Source of the DNA: Cyanodermella asteris
Lineage: Eukaryota; Ascomycota; Lecanoromycetes; Ostropales; Stictidaceae
Length of the DNA: 64,000 bases
Assembly: GCA_900618795.1 (NCBI GenBank)
Contig: UYJD01000005.1
Span: 837,644 to 901,643, forward strand
Direction of reading: 5' to 3'
Under the pieces are notes generated by a model. It was not told the origin of the DNA, ran no database searches, and worked only from the letters and a program-made list of their open reading frames with translations. A program made the position numbers and the translations under genes. Shown piece by piece: positions 35,601 through 45,940 of this stretch. The number at the start of each line of letters is the position of its first letter. Positions within the stretch are counted from its first letter, which is position 1.

Positions 35601-36450
35601 GATGCAACTGTGTCGACTGCCGATGGATGAACCACCTGAAACGAGTCTCGGTGACATGCTCAGCAATCAAGACTTTGTATCACGAGCCGAGAATGCGTGA
35701 TAGTGCAAAAGCTTGACTTATATCCCGATAAAGGCATGCTCCAAGTCTCAAGCCACCAAGCCAGTGGCTGATGTCGGATCGTGTCAAGACCTTGTGGTCA
35801 CAACTGAGTATTTGCAGTTTCGGAAAGTAGCAAGCGAGTATCGATATTTGATCTGGTTTCTGACGCCGCGATAGAGTTTCCAGGGTCTCGGTCATGTTGC
35901 AGCCTGATAGCTGGGATACGGGACCGTCATTACAGCCTCACTGCAGATCGGTTCCTGAAATTTGGCCAAATAAGCATGGGAAAATATTGGGCCGCCGGCT
36001 TAATTCTTGCAATCCTGTCATGCAAAGCATGAAGACCGAGGCGAGAATCGATGTTGAGTGATATGCACAAGAGTAGGCTCACTGATACAGAAGCCTGAGG
36101 TGACGTCAGGTCGAATCCAAGTAACAGTCAGTCCGAGAATCATCACGCTCGGATTGGCAGGTAGCAGCTGTCGTGGTGAGTGTTATTCGATAGTCAGAAT
36201 CAAGCCGTAGCGTGCATAGAGGCCTGATTATTGGACGAATAGGGGGGGGGGGGGGNNNNNNNNNNNNNNNNNNNNNNNNNGGGGGGGGGGGTGTCGCTGC
36301 GCCGAATTCGTACGGTAAGTTTGGCTTGACTTCTGCCTACGAGAGCAGGGCCCTCAGCATCAGCGCTAGAGGCCGCTAGGGGATCACTTCCTGTCAGCCG
36401 CCTCGAACCACGCCGAACATCCCAGCTGGGGCTATTTTGAAGTTCTGGAG
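32683..36450. other. 3.8 kb stretch without a supportable gene
   Basis: Open frames are short, on both strands, and show no domain. Frames at 33429-33782 (plus) and 35680-35895 (minus) were examined; the latter has a faint leucine-rich look but no start context or extension. No terminal repeats or transposase motif was recognised. The assembly gap near 36.26 kb lies in it, so part of its content is unknown. Confidence 0.45.
36242..36291. other. Assembly gap inside a poly-G run
   Basis: Fourteen G, then 25 undetermined bases (36256-36280), then eleven G. It is either a true long G homopolymer that sequencing could not cross or a join of two contigs ending in G runs. The true length is unknown. 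Confidence 0.95.
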
Positions 36451-38235
36451 CTAGGTCTTGACTCCAATGACAGCGAGATTCCTCGGACTTTGTCCATAGT
36501 CGAAGACCGTTTGTACCCAGCAGTCGCGCACATCGTGTTGTTCTCGTAGCCACTGCCAACGATCGACAACCATCATTGTCTCGACCACGCCGGCACTGAA
36601 TGCCATGAAGCTCCATAGCACGCAAAGGTCGTGTCGGCGACTGGCATAAGCAACCTCATACTCTTCGATCGCTTTGTCGGTCAAAATTGTGTCAAGATCT
36701 CTGAATAGCTCACCCCGTTCCTCATCATTGTGAAGCCTTTTCAGGGCACCTCTGACATAGGCAGTGAAGGATTTAAAACAGCTCTTTGGCAGTGCACCGA
36801 TTGTAATCGGCGCGCCAGCTCCTCCAAGATCTTCTGGGATTATGCCTGTCGTGTCTGCAGGCCTCTCCATCGGTTCGATGACTTTGTTGTCGAGGAATAT
36901 TCTTTGCAGAAGAGCTCGGTAGAAATGCTTGGTGAAGAATGATTCAGTGTCTGCTTCAGTCCAATTCCTTGGGGCCTGTACAGCCATCATGCGTGCCGTA
37001 ATGTTCAACCGAACACCCGTTCCGTCCTGATGCTTGTACGCAACGAAGCGTTCGGACATTGGATAGCCGTCGACGTCGCACGCGTTTGACGTCTCCTCGA
37101 GCCGTTTGTTGCGAAACCGAAGGCCAGGTATCTTGCCTGTTGGCGCACCTAGCCGCTCTGTGCATAGATTGTAACAGCAGCCGATCATGGCCACTGCTTT
37201 CACCGAATCGTTCATAGTCAGCGATCGTAGACCATGATGTAACAAATTTCCGCAGGAATGCAGAGATATGACCATCAGCTGTGGCTCTTTCTCTTCCATA
37301 GCGGTGTCGGGCAAATGACCAGAATGCTCGGCGTTTGCCTTTGCAAATTTCAGCTTATCAACGACAGGTGATAGGTCTCCACCAGTGATGCGATGTTCGA
37401 TATGCCTGACGGTGCCACATTGGGAGAAATCTATTCGGCTCTTGTCAGCTTCATTCTGAGCCCGAGCTTTTGAGTTGACCTCAACAGTCTGTGCCTTCTC
37501 TAGCCTTTCTAGTTCCTCCTGGTCGACTCCCGCGCGCCATAGCTTCTTGTTACGGTAAATGACTTCCTGCTTCACAATCTTGGCCAGGGCATCGTTCCGC
37601 TTGGCTCCTTCAATGTTGTGCGGCTTGCTCTCAACAGACACCACGTCCAGCTTGTAAAGTGGGCTGGCCAGACTCCTGCCAAGATATCCTTGGCCGGCGC
37701 CAAAATCAACGACATCAGAAATTGCATAATCTGAGCTCTCCGAGATATCGGCAACAAAGTCATTGACAAACGCAGAAAAGTTTTCAACTTCGTGAATTTT
37801 CTTGCCTTTCATCCCCATCGCTAGCCCGTTGGCCAACGGCTTGACGTCGCTGCCTTTGAGACGACTCTCCGGGCCAGAGAATGAGCGATCGAGGAGAAAT
37901 TTATGCACAGAAGAAATATACTCGAGCATTGACTTTGGGGGCATGCTATACGTGCGCCAAGTTGTCTGTGTCTCTGAATCTAGCCGGCCAACATCTTCTC
38001 GGTTCAGTAGGTCAATCAAATCCATGATATCGACATTTGATAGCCACACTCGCCAATCTTCGGGCAGTATGGATGCGTAGAGATCGGGCTGTCTGATGAG
38101 GAAATCCAGTATGTGCACTCCTCCGCATAGAACTTGGAGAAGCTTGCAGTCTGTCGCAAAATGGAGGAGATCTTGAACGAATTCATCCTCGCTCTCGTGG
38201 CCGCTTCTCAGAGGAAGCGAGGTTCTGGGCCTCAT
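36451..38235 (-). CDS. METTL25/RRNAD1-like methyltransferase
   Basis: The product is 594 residues from the ATG at 38235 (MRPRTSLPLRSGHESEDEF); upstream bases offer only TTG in frame. The SAM-binding motif I is DVVDFGAGQGYLGRSLA (about residues 175-191), preceded by the family lead MGMKGKKIHEVENFSAFV. Later family blocks are LMVISLHSCGNLLHHGLRSL and AMIGCCYNLCTERL, then RMMAVQAPRNW, a helical region and a C-terminal WSFMAFSAGVVETMMVVDRW. This order is that of METTL25 and related proteins, predicted RNA or protein methyltransferases. The substrate in fungi is not known to me. It is divergent from TLG1 across only 264 bases. An out-of-frame upstream ATG near 38270 makes the exact start less sure. 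Confidence 0.88.
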   Translation of the reverse strand: MRPRTSLPLRSGHESEDEFVQDLLHFATDCKLLQVLCGGVHILDFLIRQPDLYASILPEDWRVWLSNVDIMDLIDLLNREDVGRLDSETQTTWRTYSMPPKSMLEYISSVHKFLLDRSFSGPESRLKGSDVKPLANGLAMGMKGKKIHEVENFSAFVNDFVADISESSDYAISDVVDFGAGQGYLGRSLASPLYKLDVVSVESKPHNIEGAKRNDALAKIVKQEVIYRNKKLWRAGVDQEELERLEKAQTVEVNSKARAQNEADKSRIDFSQCGTVRHIEHRITGGDLSPVVDKLKFAKANAEHSGHLPDTAMEEKEPQLMVISLHSCGNLLHHGLRSLTMNDSVKAVAMIGCCYNLCTERLGAPTGKIPGLRFRNKRLEETSNACDVDGYPMSERFVAYKHQDGTGVRLNITARMMAVQAPRNWTEADTESFFTKHFYRALLQRIFLDNKVIEPMERPADTTGIIPEDLGGAGAPITIGALPKSCFKSFTAYVRGALKRLHNDEERGELFRDLDTILTDKAIEEYEVAYASRRHDLCVLWSFMAFSAGVVETMMVVDRWQWLREQHDVRDCWVQTVFDYGQSPRNLAVIGVKT

Positions 38236-38499
38236 AGTCGCCAGAGAGCAGTGCGTCGAGTTGTTGCATGCAAAATTCAATACACAAGTTTGGCTAGGAG
38301 GACGGAGAGATCGACGGAGACCCTTGCACGTTGCGGAGTTTCATGCCGGTCGGTACCAAGTGTCGAGCTTCAAGCCGCTCAGGCAACATCTCTACACCTT
38401 CAGCTTGCTGCGAGCGTATACCGCTGAACTGATGCCAAAGCTTTTCCGTCCATCCGCGAGACTATTTCGGTCCCCAAAAATCCCCTAGCCAGCGGTAAA
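38236..38499. promoter_or_regulatory. Compact divergent promoter, METTL25-like/TLG1
   Basis: This 264-base interval separates two ATGs, short enough that the two genes probably share promoter elements. No TATA box is evident. Confidence 0.45.
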
Positions 38500-39195
38500 A
38501 TGGCGGATGATCCCTTCCTGCAGGTGCAAGCCGACGTGCTTGCAACGCTCGAGGATACGAGACCACTCTTCACATCGTACCTCCGGATTCGGTCGCTGGC
38601 AACATCGCCGGACTCCTATGAGCTTAAGCAAGCTCGGAATGAGCTAGAAACAAATCTACATGAGATCACGGGAGACCTACAAGACCTCATCGAGTCCGTT
38701 AGCGTGGTTGAGAAGGACCCTTTCCGATATGGCTTGGACATTGAAGAGGTGTCACGGCGCTCGAATCTCGTCAAAGAGATTGGTACGGAGCTCGAAAATA
38801 TGCGAAAGGAGCTCTCGGTCACGGTGGCCAAGTCAAGCGGCCTGCCAGACCCGTCTGCTTTCGATGCCGAGGAAGACGACGACGAGATGGCACAATACGA
38901 GGAGCAGCGACAGCAAGAGATAATGCACGAACAGGATGAAGCCCTTGATGGTGTCTTCAAGACAGTTGGAAATCTACGAGAACAAGCTCATGTCATGGGA
39001 CGCGAGCTTGAGGAGCAGGGGGAGATGCTCGACGAAGTAGATGAAAGAGTGAACACCGTTGGCGATAAGCTGAAGGGAGGGATGACGAGATTGAATCACA
39101 TAATCCGGAAGAACGAAGAGAAGTACTCGACCTGTTGCATTGGTCTTCTCATATTCGTCCTGGTCATACTTCTTATCCTCGCAATCGCCCTCTAA
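38500..39195 (+). CDS. TLG1: Qc-SNARE Tlg1 (syntaxin 6/10 type)
   Basis: This is a SNARE of the trans-Golgi network and endosomes, mediating retrograde fusion. A single exon encodes 231 residues. The N-terminal syntaxin-6 domain starts MADDPFLQVQADVLATLEDTR and contains RNELETNLHEITGDLQDLIESV and DPFRYGLDIEEVSRR, as in Tlg1 and syntaxin 6. An acidic/Gln-rich linker (DDDEMAQYEEQRQQE) leads to the SNARE helix (about 145-205: VGNLREQAHVMGRELEEQG, EMLDEVDERVNTVGDKL). The tail anchor is the last 20 or so residues (IGLLIFVLVILLILAIAL), preceded by two cysteines (STCC) that are candidates for palmitoylation. It is convergent with the GCP-like gene after 60 bases. Confidence 0.95.
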   Translation: MADDPFLQVQADVLATLEDTRPLFTSYLRIRSLATSPDSYELKQARNELETNLHEITGDLQDLIESVSVVEKDPFRYGLDIEEVSRRSNLVKEIGTELENMRKELSVTVAKSSGLPDPSAFDAEEDDDEMAQYEEQRQQEIMHEQDEALDGVFKTVGNLREQAHVMGRELEEQGEMLDEVDERVNTVGDKLKGGMTRLNHIIRKNEEKYSTCCIGLLIFVLVILLILAIAL

Positions 39196-39255
39196 GGAGT
39201 CGAGTAAAGGTTGATATCCAACCTGTCAACACCCGTCTTCGCAAGCATGCTCACA

Positions 39256-41835
39256 CTATTTCTTCCTGCCCCATGTCTGCAGGTCAAAAGCCAGGTCGCT
39301 AGCAAAGAGCTCTAACCTCGGGTCACTCTCTGTTCGACTGGCGTCTCGGACTCCGGCCTGCACAAAGACCAAGAGTTGATGAAGTGTGGCAGATAAGTCT
39401 CTGAGCTTTGAGCTGTCGGGATCGGAGCCTGAAGATGCCACGCCGATGTTGGGCTTGCCGCTAAGATGATCCAATGATCCTTCGTCATCCGATTCATCGC
39501 CAAAGTATGGCTTATCCGGAGCTCCGTTCCTCAAGTTCGGCCGATCGCGAAGACAGTGGTCCGACAGGACGACTGCAAGGTCCAATATTGAGACGATGGC
39601 TTGGTGAGTCGATGCCATGCTCTCACTCAGAAGACAACCAGTCTCAAGTGAATCCATGGCGGACCGAAAGTTCGTGATCACGGTATCGACAGATGCGGCA
39701 TCAACAGACGATATTGTAAGCGCCAAGCTTGCCGTTGACAGGATGTCGAAAGCCAAATAAGAGTGGAATGTATTGACGAACCAGCGCAACCTCTGCTGAA
39801 GACTCACCACCACACGCCTGGTGGATGTGTCTGAAATCGCATCAGGGTCGAAGTTGATCGTGTACTGATCCAAAACGTCCTTGGCGCGAGCCACTTGAAT
39901 CAAAAGCACGGCAACACGCTGGAGTATCGACACTGCACCGGCGTCCACAATGTTAGCCAATGGCCAAGAAAGCGCCAAATTGAGCTTGACGGCCTCAAGT
40001 TGGACCAGGGAGCGGCTTCGACTTGCGGTAGAGCGATCCGTTGGTACGAAGCTCGCTGTCAGGTGCGGAGCATGTACATGTTCTGCAGCGGCGAAAGCTT
40101 CTTGGAATATGCCGGTAAGGATGTGCTGATCTTGCCATTCCTGATACTGACTACGGTCAAGTAGGTTGAAAAGCGCAGAATAAGCTTTATCATTCAGGTT
40201 TCCGATGCGGGCAAGATAAACCAATTCTGTCGCCAACACCGTGTCACGAAAACGCCAGTGATCACGCAGATGCTCCAACAAAGCCTTGCTGAGATTTTGT
40301 GACCAACGAATTCGCCGTTCGACTGCCCGCCTAATGGCGCTGCGAAACAATTCAACCGGATGTCTCTCGTGTAACAAGACGTTTTCCATCCAATTAATGG
40401 AGATGGTTGTGCTCTGAACAACATCGCGCTGCTGAAGCTTGTTGAGCATGTATGCTGTCTTTCCGATAGTCATCAGCTGCGCAATAAACTCTTGCAAGAA
40501 TTCGGGTGCATCGAACGTGCCGTCGTCGTTATAACTAAAGTCGAAGAGACCTCTCCAAAGTCCATCAAGTGGCAAATCCTTTTCCCGTGCTGCGTGTACG
40601 AAAGTGATTCCTTCACAAGTGGTGTTACCTCCCTGAAGCCACATCTCAACAGGCCGCCAAAAACTGGCGAAGCAGTCAATAAAGGCGGAGACCAGCGCGG
40701 GAGACGACTTGCCAATGGCTTCTTGCCCCTCAATCTGTTGAACGAGGTTGTTCAGAAGTCTGACCTCACGATCATGGCCTTTTGCCGCAGGAAGGCAGAA
40801 TCCAAGAAGCTCAAGTTGATCGATCTCTGGCGCTGCACTCTCCAACACTCGTATTGCAGTTGGAGATCCCAGCTGGGAGTCGATAATTTGATGCTCTGCA
40901 TCCTCGACTTTACTGAGAAATGAGTTCAGCAGGCGGTCGATGGCGGTCTGAAATTGCCGCATCGTGGGAGACTGCTCATCTGTTTGCAACCATGCTTTGA
41001 GGGGAACGATTCTGGAGCCAAGTGCTGCGAAGCTATCCATGATCCCTGAAACAGCTTGCGGAGAGACTTGAACCATAGTCACAGCATCTGCGACATAGAC
41101 CTGATGGCTTGGACTGATGACAAAAAGTGATGTTGGTAGGCCATGAAACATATGAATAGCTTCTCGGACTACCATTGCTTCGGATACTGGCTTGGTTGAT
41201 GGACTTGATTGTGCTATTTGCTCATTTGTACACTGAATGTCGGATGTCGTAGTACTGTCTGATACATCCATGTAAACGTCGTCGTCAATCAACTCGGCGT
41301 ACAGATCAGAGCCATGACGCTCCTTGCGCGCTTCTTTCCTTGGTGTCCTCGGACTTGGAGTGACATAGATTGCATCCTCATCAGAGTCGCCGCCTCTGTA
41401 ATCGATAGTCTGCCAAAGAGCTGAATCATCGGCGATTTCGACCTCTACGTGACCACGTTTCTTGTACTTGGATCCCTTGTCTCTTACATCGGCGAGATCG
41501 TCCTCGAAATCAAGATTGGGACGGCCCGAGCTCAAGGAAAGTAGAAGCTGCAAATATTCTGGTACATGATTGCTCCGCCCGTCTTGCTCTAGCAAATCAA
41601 GCTGCTCTAGTCTGCTCTTGAGCGCATGCGCAACGTCGTTGTCGGCTCTGACACACCATCTTTCTTCGAGGCCTGACAGACGTTGGCGTATTGCAAACTG
41701 ATTCACACGGTTGGTGGCTGCGGCACGCAGTTGTCGTTGGGACTTGTTGTTCAAGGCATCTGTCACCTCAGCCGGTATGTTTCTGGCTTTGGCAATAGCT
41801 TGGATAAGCTGCACGAGTTCGTTTGAGGAGTCCAT
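39256..41835 (-). CDS. Gamma-tubulin complex component, GCP5/Mod21-like
   Basis: A single exon encodes 859 residues of the Spc97/Spc98 (GCP) superfamily. These proteins form the spiral that seeds microtubules with gamma-tubulin at spindle pole bodies. An N-terminal helical region is followed by a Ser/Asp-rich insert (about 125-215). The GRIP1 domain begins at VREAIHMFHGLPTSLFVI (about 228-245). The middle includes WLQGGNTTCEGITFV and LWRGLFDFSYNDDGTFDAPEFLQEF, typical of GCPs. The GRIP2 domain follows, with VRQRLRWFVNTFHSYLAFDIL-like sequence (residues LQQRLRWFVNTFHSYLAFD) near 690. The divergent sequence and the insert point to the GCP5 group rather than GCP2, 3 or 4, but the paralogue assignment is by impression. 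It is divergent from the PP2A B56 gene. Confidence 0.8.
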   Translation of the reverse strand: MDSSNELVQLIQAIAKARNIPAEVTDALNNKSQRQLRAAATNRVNQFAIRQRLSGLEERWCVRADNDVAHALKSRLEQLDLLEQDGRSNHVPEYLQLLLSLSSGRPNLDFEDDLADVRDKGSKYKKRGHVEVEIADDSALWQTIDYRGGDSDEDAIYVTPSPRTPRKEARKERHGSDLYAELIDDDVYMDVSDSTTTSDIQCTNEQIAQSSPSTKPVSEAMVVREAIHMFHGLPTSLFVISPSHQVYVADAVTMVQVSPQAVSGIMDSFAALGSRIVPLKAWLQTDEQSPTMRQFQTAIDRLLNSFLSKVEDAEHQIIDSQLGSPTAIRVLESAAPEIDQLELLGFCLPAAKGHDREVRLLNNLVQQIEGQEAIGKSSPALVSAFIDCFASFWRPVEMWLQGGNTTCEGITFVHAAREKDLPLDGLWRGLFDFSYNDDGTFDAPEFLQEFIAQLMTIGKTAYMLNKLQQRDVVQSTTISINWMENVLLHERHPVELFRSAIRRAVERRIRWSQNLSKALLEHLRDHWRFRDTVLATELVYLARIGNLNDKAYSALFNLLDRSQYQEWQDQHILTGIFQEAFAAAEHVHAPHLTASFVPTDRSTASRSRSLVQLEAVKLNLALSWPLANIVDAGAVSILQRVAVLLIQVARAKDVLDQYTINFDPDAISDTSTRRVVVSLQQRLRWFVNTFHSYLAFDILSTASLALTISSVDAASVDTVITNFRSAMDSLETGCLLSESMASTHQAIVSILDLAVVLSDHCLRDRPNLRNGAPDKPYFGDESDDEGSLDHLSGKPNIGVASSGSDPDSSKLRDLSATLHQLLVFVQAGVRDASRTESDPRLELFASDLAFDLQTWGRKK

Positions 41836-42640
41836 ACTGTAGAGGAACGAGGCTCAAGGGTCAACCCTTAGACTCCAGCACCCGTACCCAGAGTAAAACA
41901 ACACGCACTTCATTGGTGGCTGTGCTTGGGTGTCTCGGCTTGTAACCAGAGATGAAGGCTCACGTTGTGGGGTCACGAGACAGTCCACATTCAACTGTCA
42001 ATTATTCCTCGACAGACTCAATCAGCTGACGAGTGTAGAGTCTTGGTAACACAAAGAGAGCAGGGAATGTGTGGAGTGAGATGTATGTGCAGCTCACGTC
42101 AGGCCTCGTACACGCGCTACCAGGGCTCAATTGACAGAAGGAGTAATCGAACAAGAGGCTCTCACGAAACCCGTGGCCGGACGGCGATCGACAGGGTGAA
42201 TGGTGAGCTCCAAAGGGGTCATCGGCGTGTGTTTCTGCGCGGGGATTTGGAGCCTTGGAAGCAGCAGCAGGCCGCCAAGACCTTGTCGGTGCACTTCAAC
42301 TTCTAGCGTACAATTGAGGCTCGATTCCATCACTCCATCTGCTCGCTATCACTCCTATCCGCCTCCTTCGCCGGTCGAGCCTATATTGCTCCCAATCGCA
42401 TGGCATCTTGTCAAATTATTCTGCCTTGACCGCGTCGCCGTCAGGCCCGAGACGCTCCCGCACCTCCACCTAGCTCAGCTGCCCGCCGCCTCCTCAGCAG
42501 CTCCCCGTCTTCACTTCGAGCAATGCAGTTCGCCCAGCTGTGAATCCTTACCATCTCGAGTCAATTGGCGTCCAGAGTCACTCTGCTTGCACCTCCTTTG
42601 CGCAATCGTCTCGCATACCACAACATCTACGCCCGTTAAG
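41836..42640. other. Divergent promoter and leader, GCP-like/B56
   Basis: 805 bases. The 300 bases before the B56 start are pyrimidine-rich and look like a long leader. No gene is supported. Confidence 0.5.
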
Positions 42641-44852
42641 ATGAAGGGGTTCAGGGCAAGAGTTGTAAGTGTCCCTATGCATCGCTGGCATCTCAAATAG
42701 CAACCATGTATCAGCCGTCGCTAACATGCCTAGCATGAGCAGCTCACCCGAGCGAAAGAGTCGAGCAAAGATCGCAAGAAGTCCAAGGAGGGCAATGCTC
42801 AGGGCGGCGCCTTGGGCATCGGCCGCTCGTCCTCGCCCGCCTCGTCCAACCCCAGCACACCCAGCTCATCTACGACGGCAGTCAACGAAACCCGGAATCG
42901 ATCATCGTTGGCCTCGGATGGAAGCAGTGGTACAGTTGGAGGACCGGCATACCCATCACAGGCTGGTGCAGCTGGCGGTCCGGCTCACCTTGGAGGCACA
43001 CAATCGCCATCCAGTGCTCCAGTCACCCCACAAAGACCGGGCCAAATCGCGCCTCCGAGTGTGATTATCAGTCCAAGTGCGCCTGTAAGTAGTGCCACGC
43101 AACAATCTCCATGAGACGAGAATCAAGGCTAATTCTGGCAAAGCATCCACCCCCGCCTGGTGCGCCCGAGACCATGCCGCACGATCTTGCACCCCCCAAG
43201 CCCGGTGCCAAAAGCCATGCGTTCGACCGGCTCAGTTCAACCCCTAAAGATGTACCTGAGGGGATCAGGACGCCGAAAAGACAGCATTCATCAAGGTTCG
43301 ATATTTCTGACCAGCGACAACGTGAGCTTGAGAAGCTTCCCGGCTTTCACGAAGTTCCTCCCGGACGCAGACAAGATTTGTTCATGCAGAAGATCGACCA
43401 ATGTAATATCATATTCGACTTTAACGACGCGAGTGGAGACATGAAGCCGAAGGAGATCAAGCGGCTAGCGCTCCACGAATTACTCGACTACGTTGCAAAC
43501 AACCGCGGCGTGATTACCGAACCGATGTATCCAAGAGTGGTGGACATGTTCGCAAAGAACTTATTCAGACCCATTCCCCCTCCGATGAATCCGCAAGGCG
43601 AGGCATTCGATCCCGAAGAAGATGAGCCTGTACTTGAAGTCGCATGGCCCCACATCCAGGTTGTCTACGAATTCTTCCTGCGATTTATCGAGAGCCAGGA
43701 CTTCAACACCAACATAGCCAAAGCATACATCGATCATTCCTTCGTTCTTCAACTCCTGGAACTGTTCGACTCTGAGGATCCCCGGGAACGCGACTTTCTC
43801 AAAACAACACTCCACCGCATATATGGAAAGTTTTTGAACTTGCGATCGTTCATTCGGAGATCGATCAACAATGTTTTCTTCCAGTTCACTTACGAGACGG
43901 AGCGTTTCAACGGAATTGCGGAGCTTTTAGAAATCCTTGGCTCGATCATCAACGGTTTCGCGCTGCCGCTAAAAGAGGAGCACAAATTGTTCCTCACTCG
44001 TGTTCTGATTCCGCTGCACAAGGTCAAGAGTCTGAGCATGTACCATCCTCAACTAGCCTACTGCATTGTCCAATTCCTCGAGAAGGATGCAGTGCTCACA
44101 GAAGAGGTTGTTCTCGGGCTGCTACGTTACTGGCCCAAGGTTAACAGCACAAAAGAGGTCATGTTCCTGAATGAGGTGGAGGACATCTTCGAGGTGATGG
44201 ATCCCAACGAATTCGCAAAGGTCCAAGAGCCACTCTTCAACCAGCTTGCCAAGTCGGTAGCAAGCCCCCATTTTCAAGTTGCCGAACGGGCATTGTACTT
44301 CTGGAACAACGAGTACTTCTGCAACTTGATCAGCGACAACGTGGAAGTCATTCTGCCAATCATGTTTGCTCCTCTGTACGAGAACTCCAAGGGACACTGG
44401 AACCGTACCATCCACGGCATGGTATACAACGCTATGAAATTATTCATGGAAATCAACCCCCAACTCTTCGACGAATGCTCTCACGACTATACCGAGATGC
44501 AGAATTCGGCAGAGGAGCGCAACGCGGCTAGAAAGGCGAAATGGGATCGTCTCGCTGCGCAGGCCGAGCAGATGCGAGGAGCGACTGGCAACGGAAACGC
44601 GGGCTTGAGTGCCAAGGTGAACCCGCCGCCGAAGATTGGCGAAGAGGCCGAACCAACACAGCGTCTGGATGCCCTCAAGCTGGGTGAGGAGGCCAACGTG
44701 AGTTCCAAAGCCTCGGCGTGAGCTCGATCGGCAGACTGACAGGCGGCTAGGCGGGAAGCGCAACGAACCTTCCCACGCATAGCAGGTCAGCCTCCGGCGC
44801 AGCGACTGGAACGACCGCAGAACAAAGTAATGGGGTCCAGAACGGGGCATGA
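42641..44852 (+). CDS. RTS1: PP2A regulatory subunit B56 (Rts1/Par1 type)
   Basis: The B' (B56) subunit targets protein phosphatase 2A and acts in stress, mitotic-exit and cohesion control. There are four exons: 42641-42664 (MKGFRARV), 42734-43084, 43144-44697 and 44751-44852, with introns of 69, 59 and 53 bases; the product is 676 residues. Residues 1-170 are a low-complexity lead (Ser/Pro/Thr/Gly) starting [19 protein letters not shown]. The HEAT-repeat B56 core follows: [87 protein letters not shown] and [16 protein letters not shown]. The last exon supplies [13 protein letters not shown] to NGVQNGA; unspliced, the frame stops earlier at 44721. Exon 4 is judged from the splice signals and low-complexity reading. 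Confidence 0.93.
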
Positions 44853-45940
44853 GGTGATGGATCGGGGACTTGGGTAGGAAAAAGATGTGGCGTCAGGCCA
44901 TACTGGTATCGAGGAATACAGCTGCGGGATTGCGATGGTGTTGTAAAGGCAAGCCAGTGCACGGCACTTTTGAGTGGCAACAGCATGTTTTTCTTTGGAG
45001 GGTGCTGCGGGCGTCTGGCTGCTTTTCAACCAGTCCTTTTGCTCGGATCCAATCACGTACCAAAATGCAGAGGGAGGAGGAGGCGACTCAGAAGACTTTA
45101 TCCTATCAAGCTGGCGGTGTTCGAGCGCGCGCATTACGCAGAAGCGCACAACTGCTCGATCTTGCACAGGTATTCTCATCTTGAACATGACATGCAATAG
45201 ACATTTCTTTGGCGAATGCGAATTTGTACTGAAAGCCCAAGTAGAGTTGAGCCGACTTGCATTCGAGCACGTCTTCTGACACAGCATGTGGCGAGGCAAA
45301 GCGAGCAGGTGCCAAAGTGAAATGTAGCTCGTATCGGCCGAGTGGCTGGGTGGAGCAGTGGTAAAGGGGCAATTATTGCAGACAGCAGAAGGTCTACACG
45401 GTGTTCGACTAGTCGGCCCACCGGGCATGCTGTACCGTTATGCAGTGGCCGGTATTCCGTACAGAATAATCAGAGCTAGAGAACAGGGAATGATTAGTTG
45501 CCGGGGTACCTTGAGTTGCCAATAGGAAGTTTAAGATTGGCAGCGCGTGCGTTGGGCAAACTGTGGCTCGGGGAGAAATGCGCTCGCAAAAAAGGCAATC
45601 TCTCACGTATAATCTGAACTGACGCGGAAAAGTGCGAGACTGAGTCGCGCCTGCCGTCTCAGCAACACCGACCAGGCTCCGTGCCCCCTCGAGTCCATTA
45701 TTCACCACTTTCCTTCTTCTCCCTCCTCCGCCTCCTGCTCTTCTTCTTTGAGACCCTGTGCGCGCAATCCAGCTTCACCAGTACTCTTCTCTCCGCCCTG
45801 CGCGGCATTCTTCTCGCATCAGCCATTACTTCAAGTCACTCCTTCGATTGAGCTGAACCCGTCCGTCTCACAGACGCGATCACGACCACCCGCTCCACAG
45901 CCTCACGCCTCGCCGTGCTGACAGCTTAGCCATCGCAACA
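44853..45940. other. Upstream region of the elongase gene, 1.1 kb
   Basis: No gene is supported. From 45700 to 45940 the sequence is pyrimidine-rich (CTTCTTCTC-type), the usual look of a fungal leader for a well-expressed gene. Open frames further upstream show no domain. Confidence 0.5.

Noticed and set aside
35680-35895. Fragment with a leucine-rich-repeat look on the minus strand
   Set aside because: Only 71 codons, no flanking repeat units, start or extension.
32683-36241. Possible decayed mobile element in the gene-poor stretch
   Set aside because: No terminal repeats, target duplications, transposase or polymerase motifs could be seen by eye.
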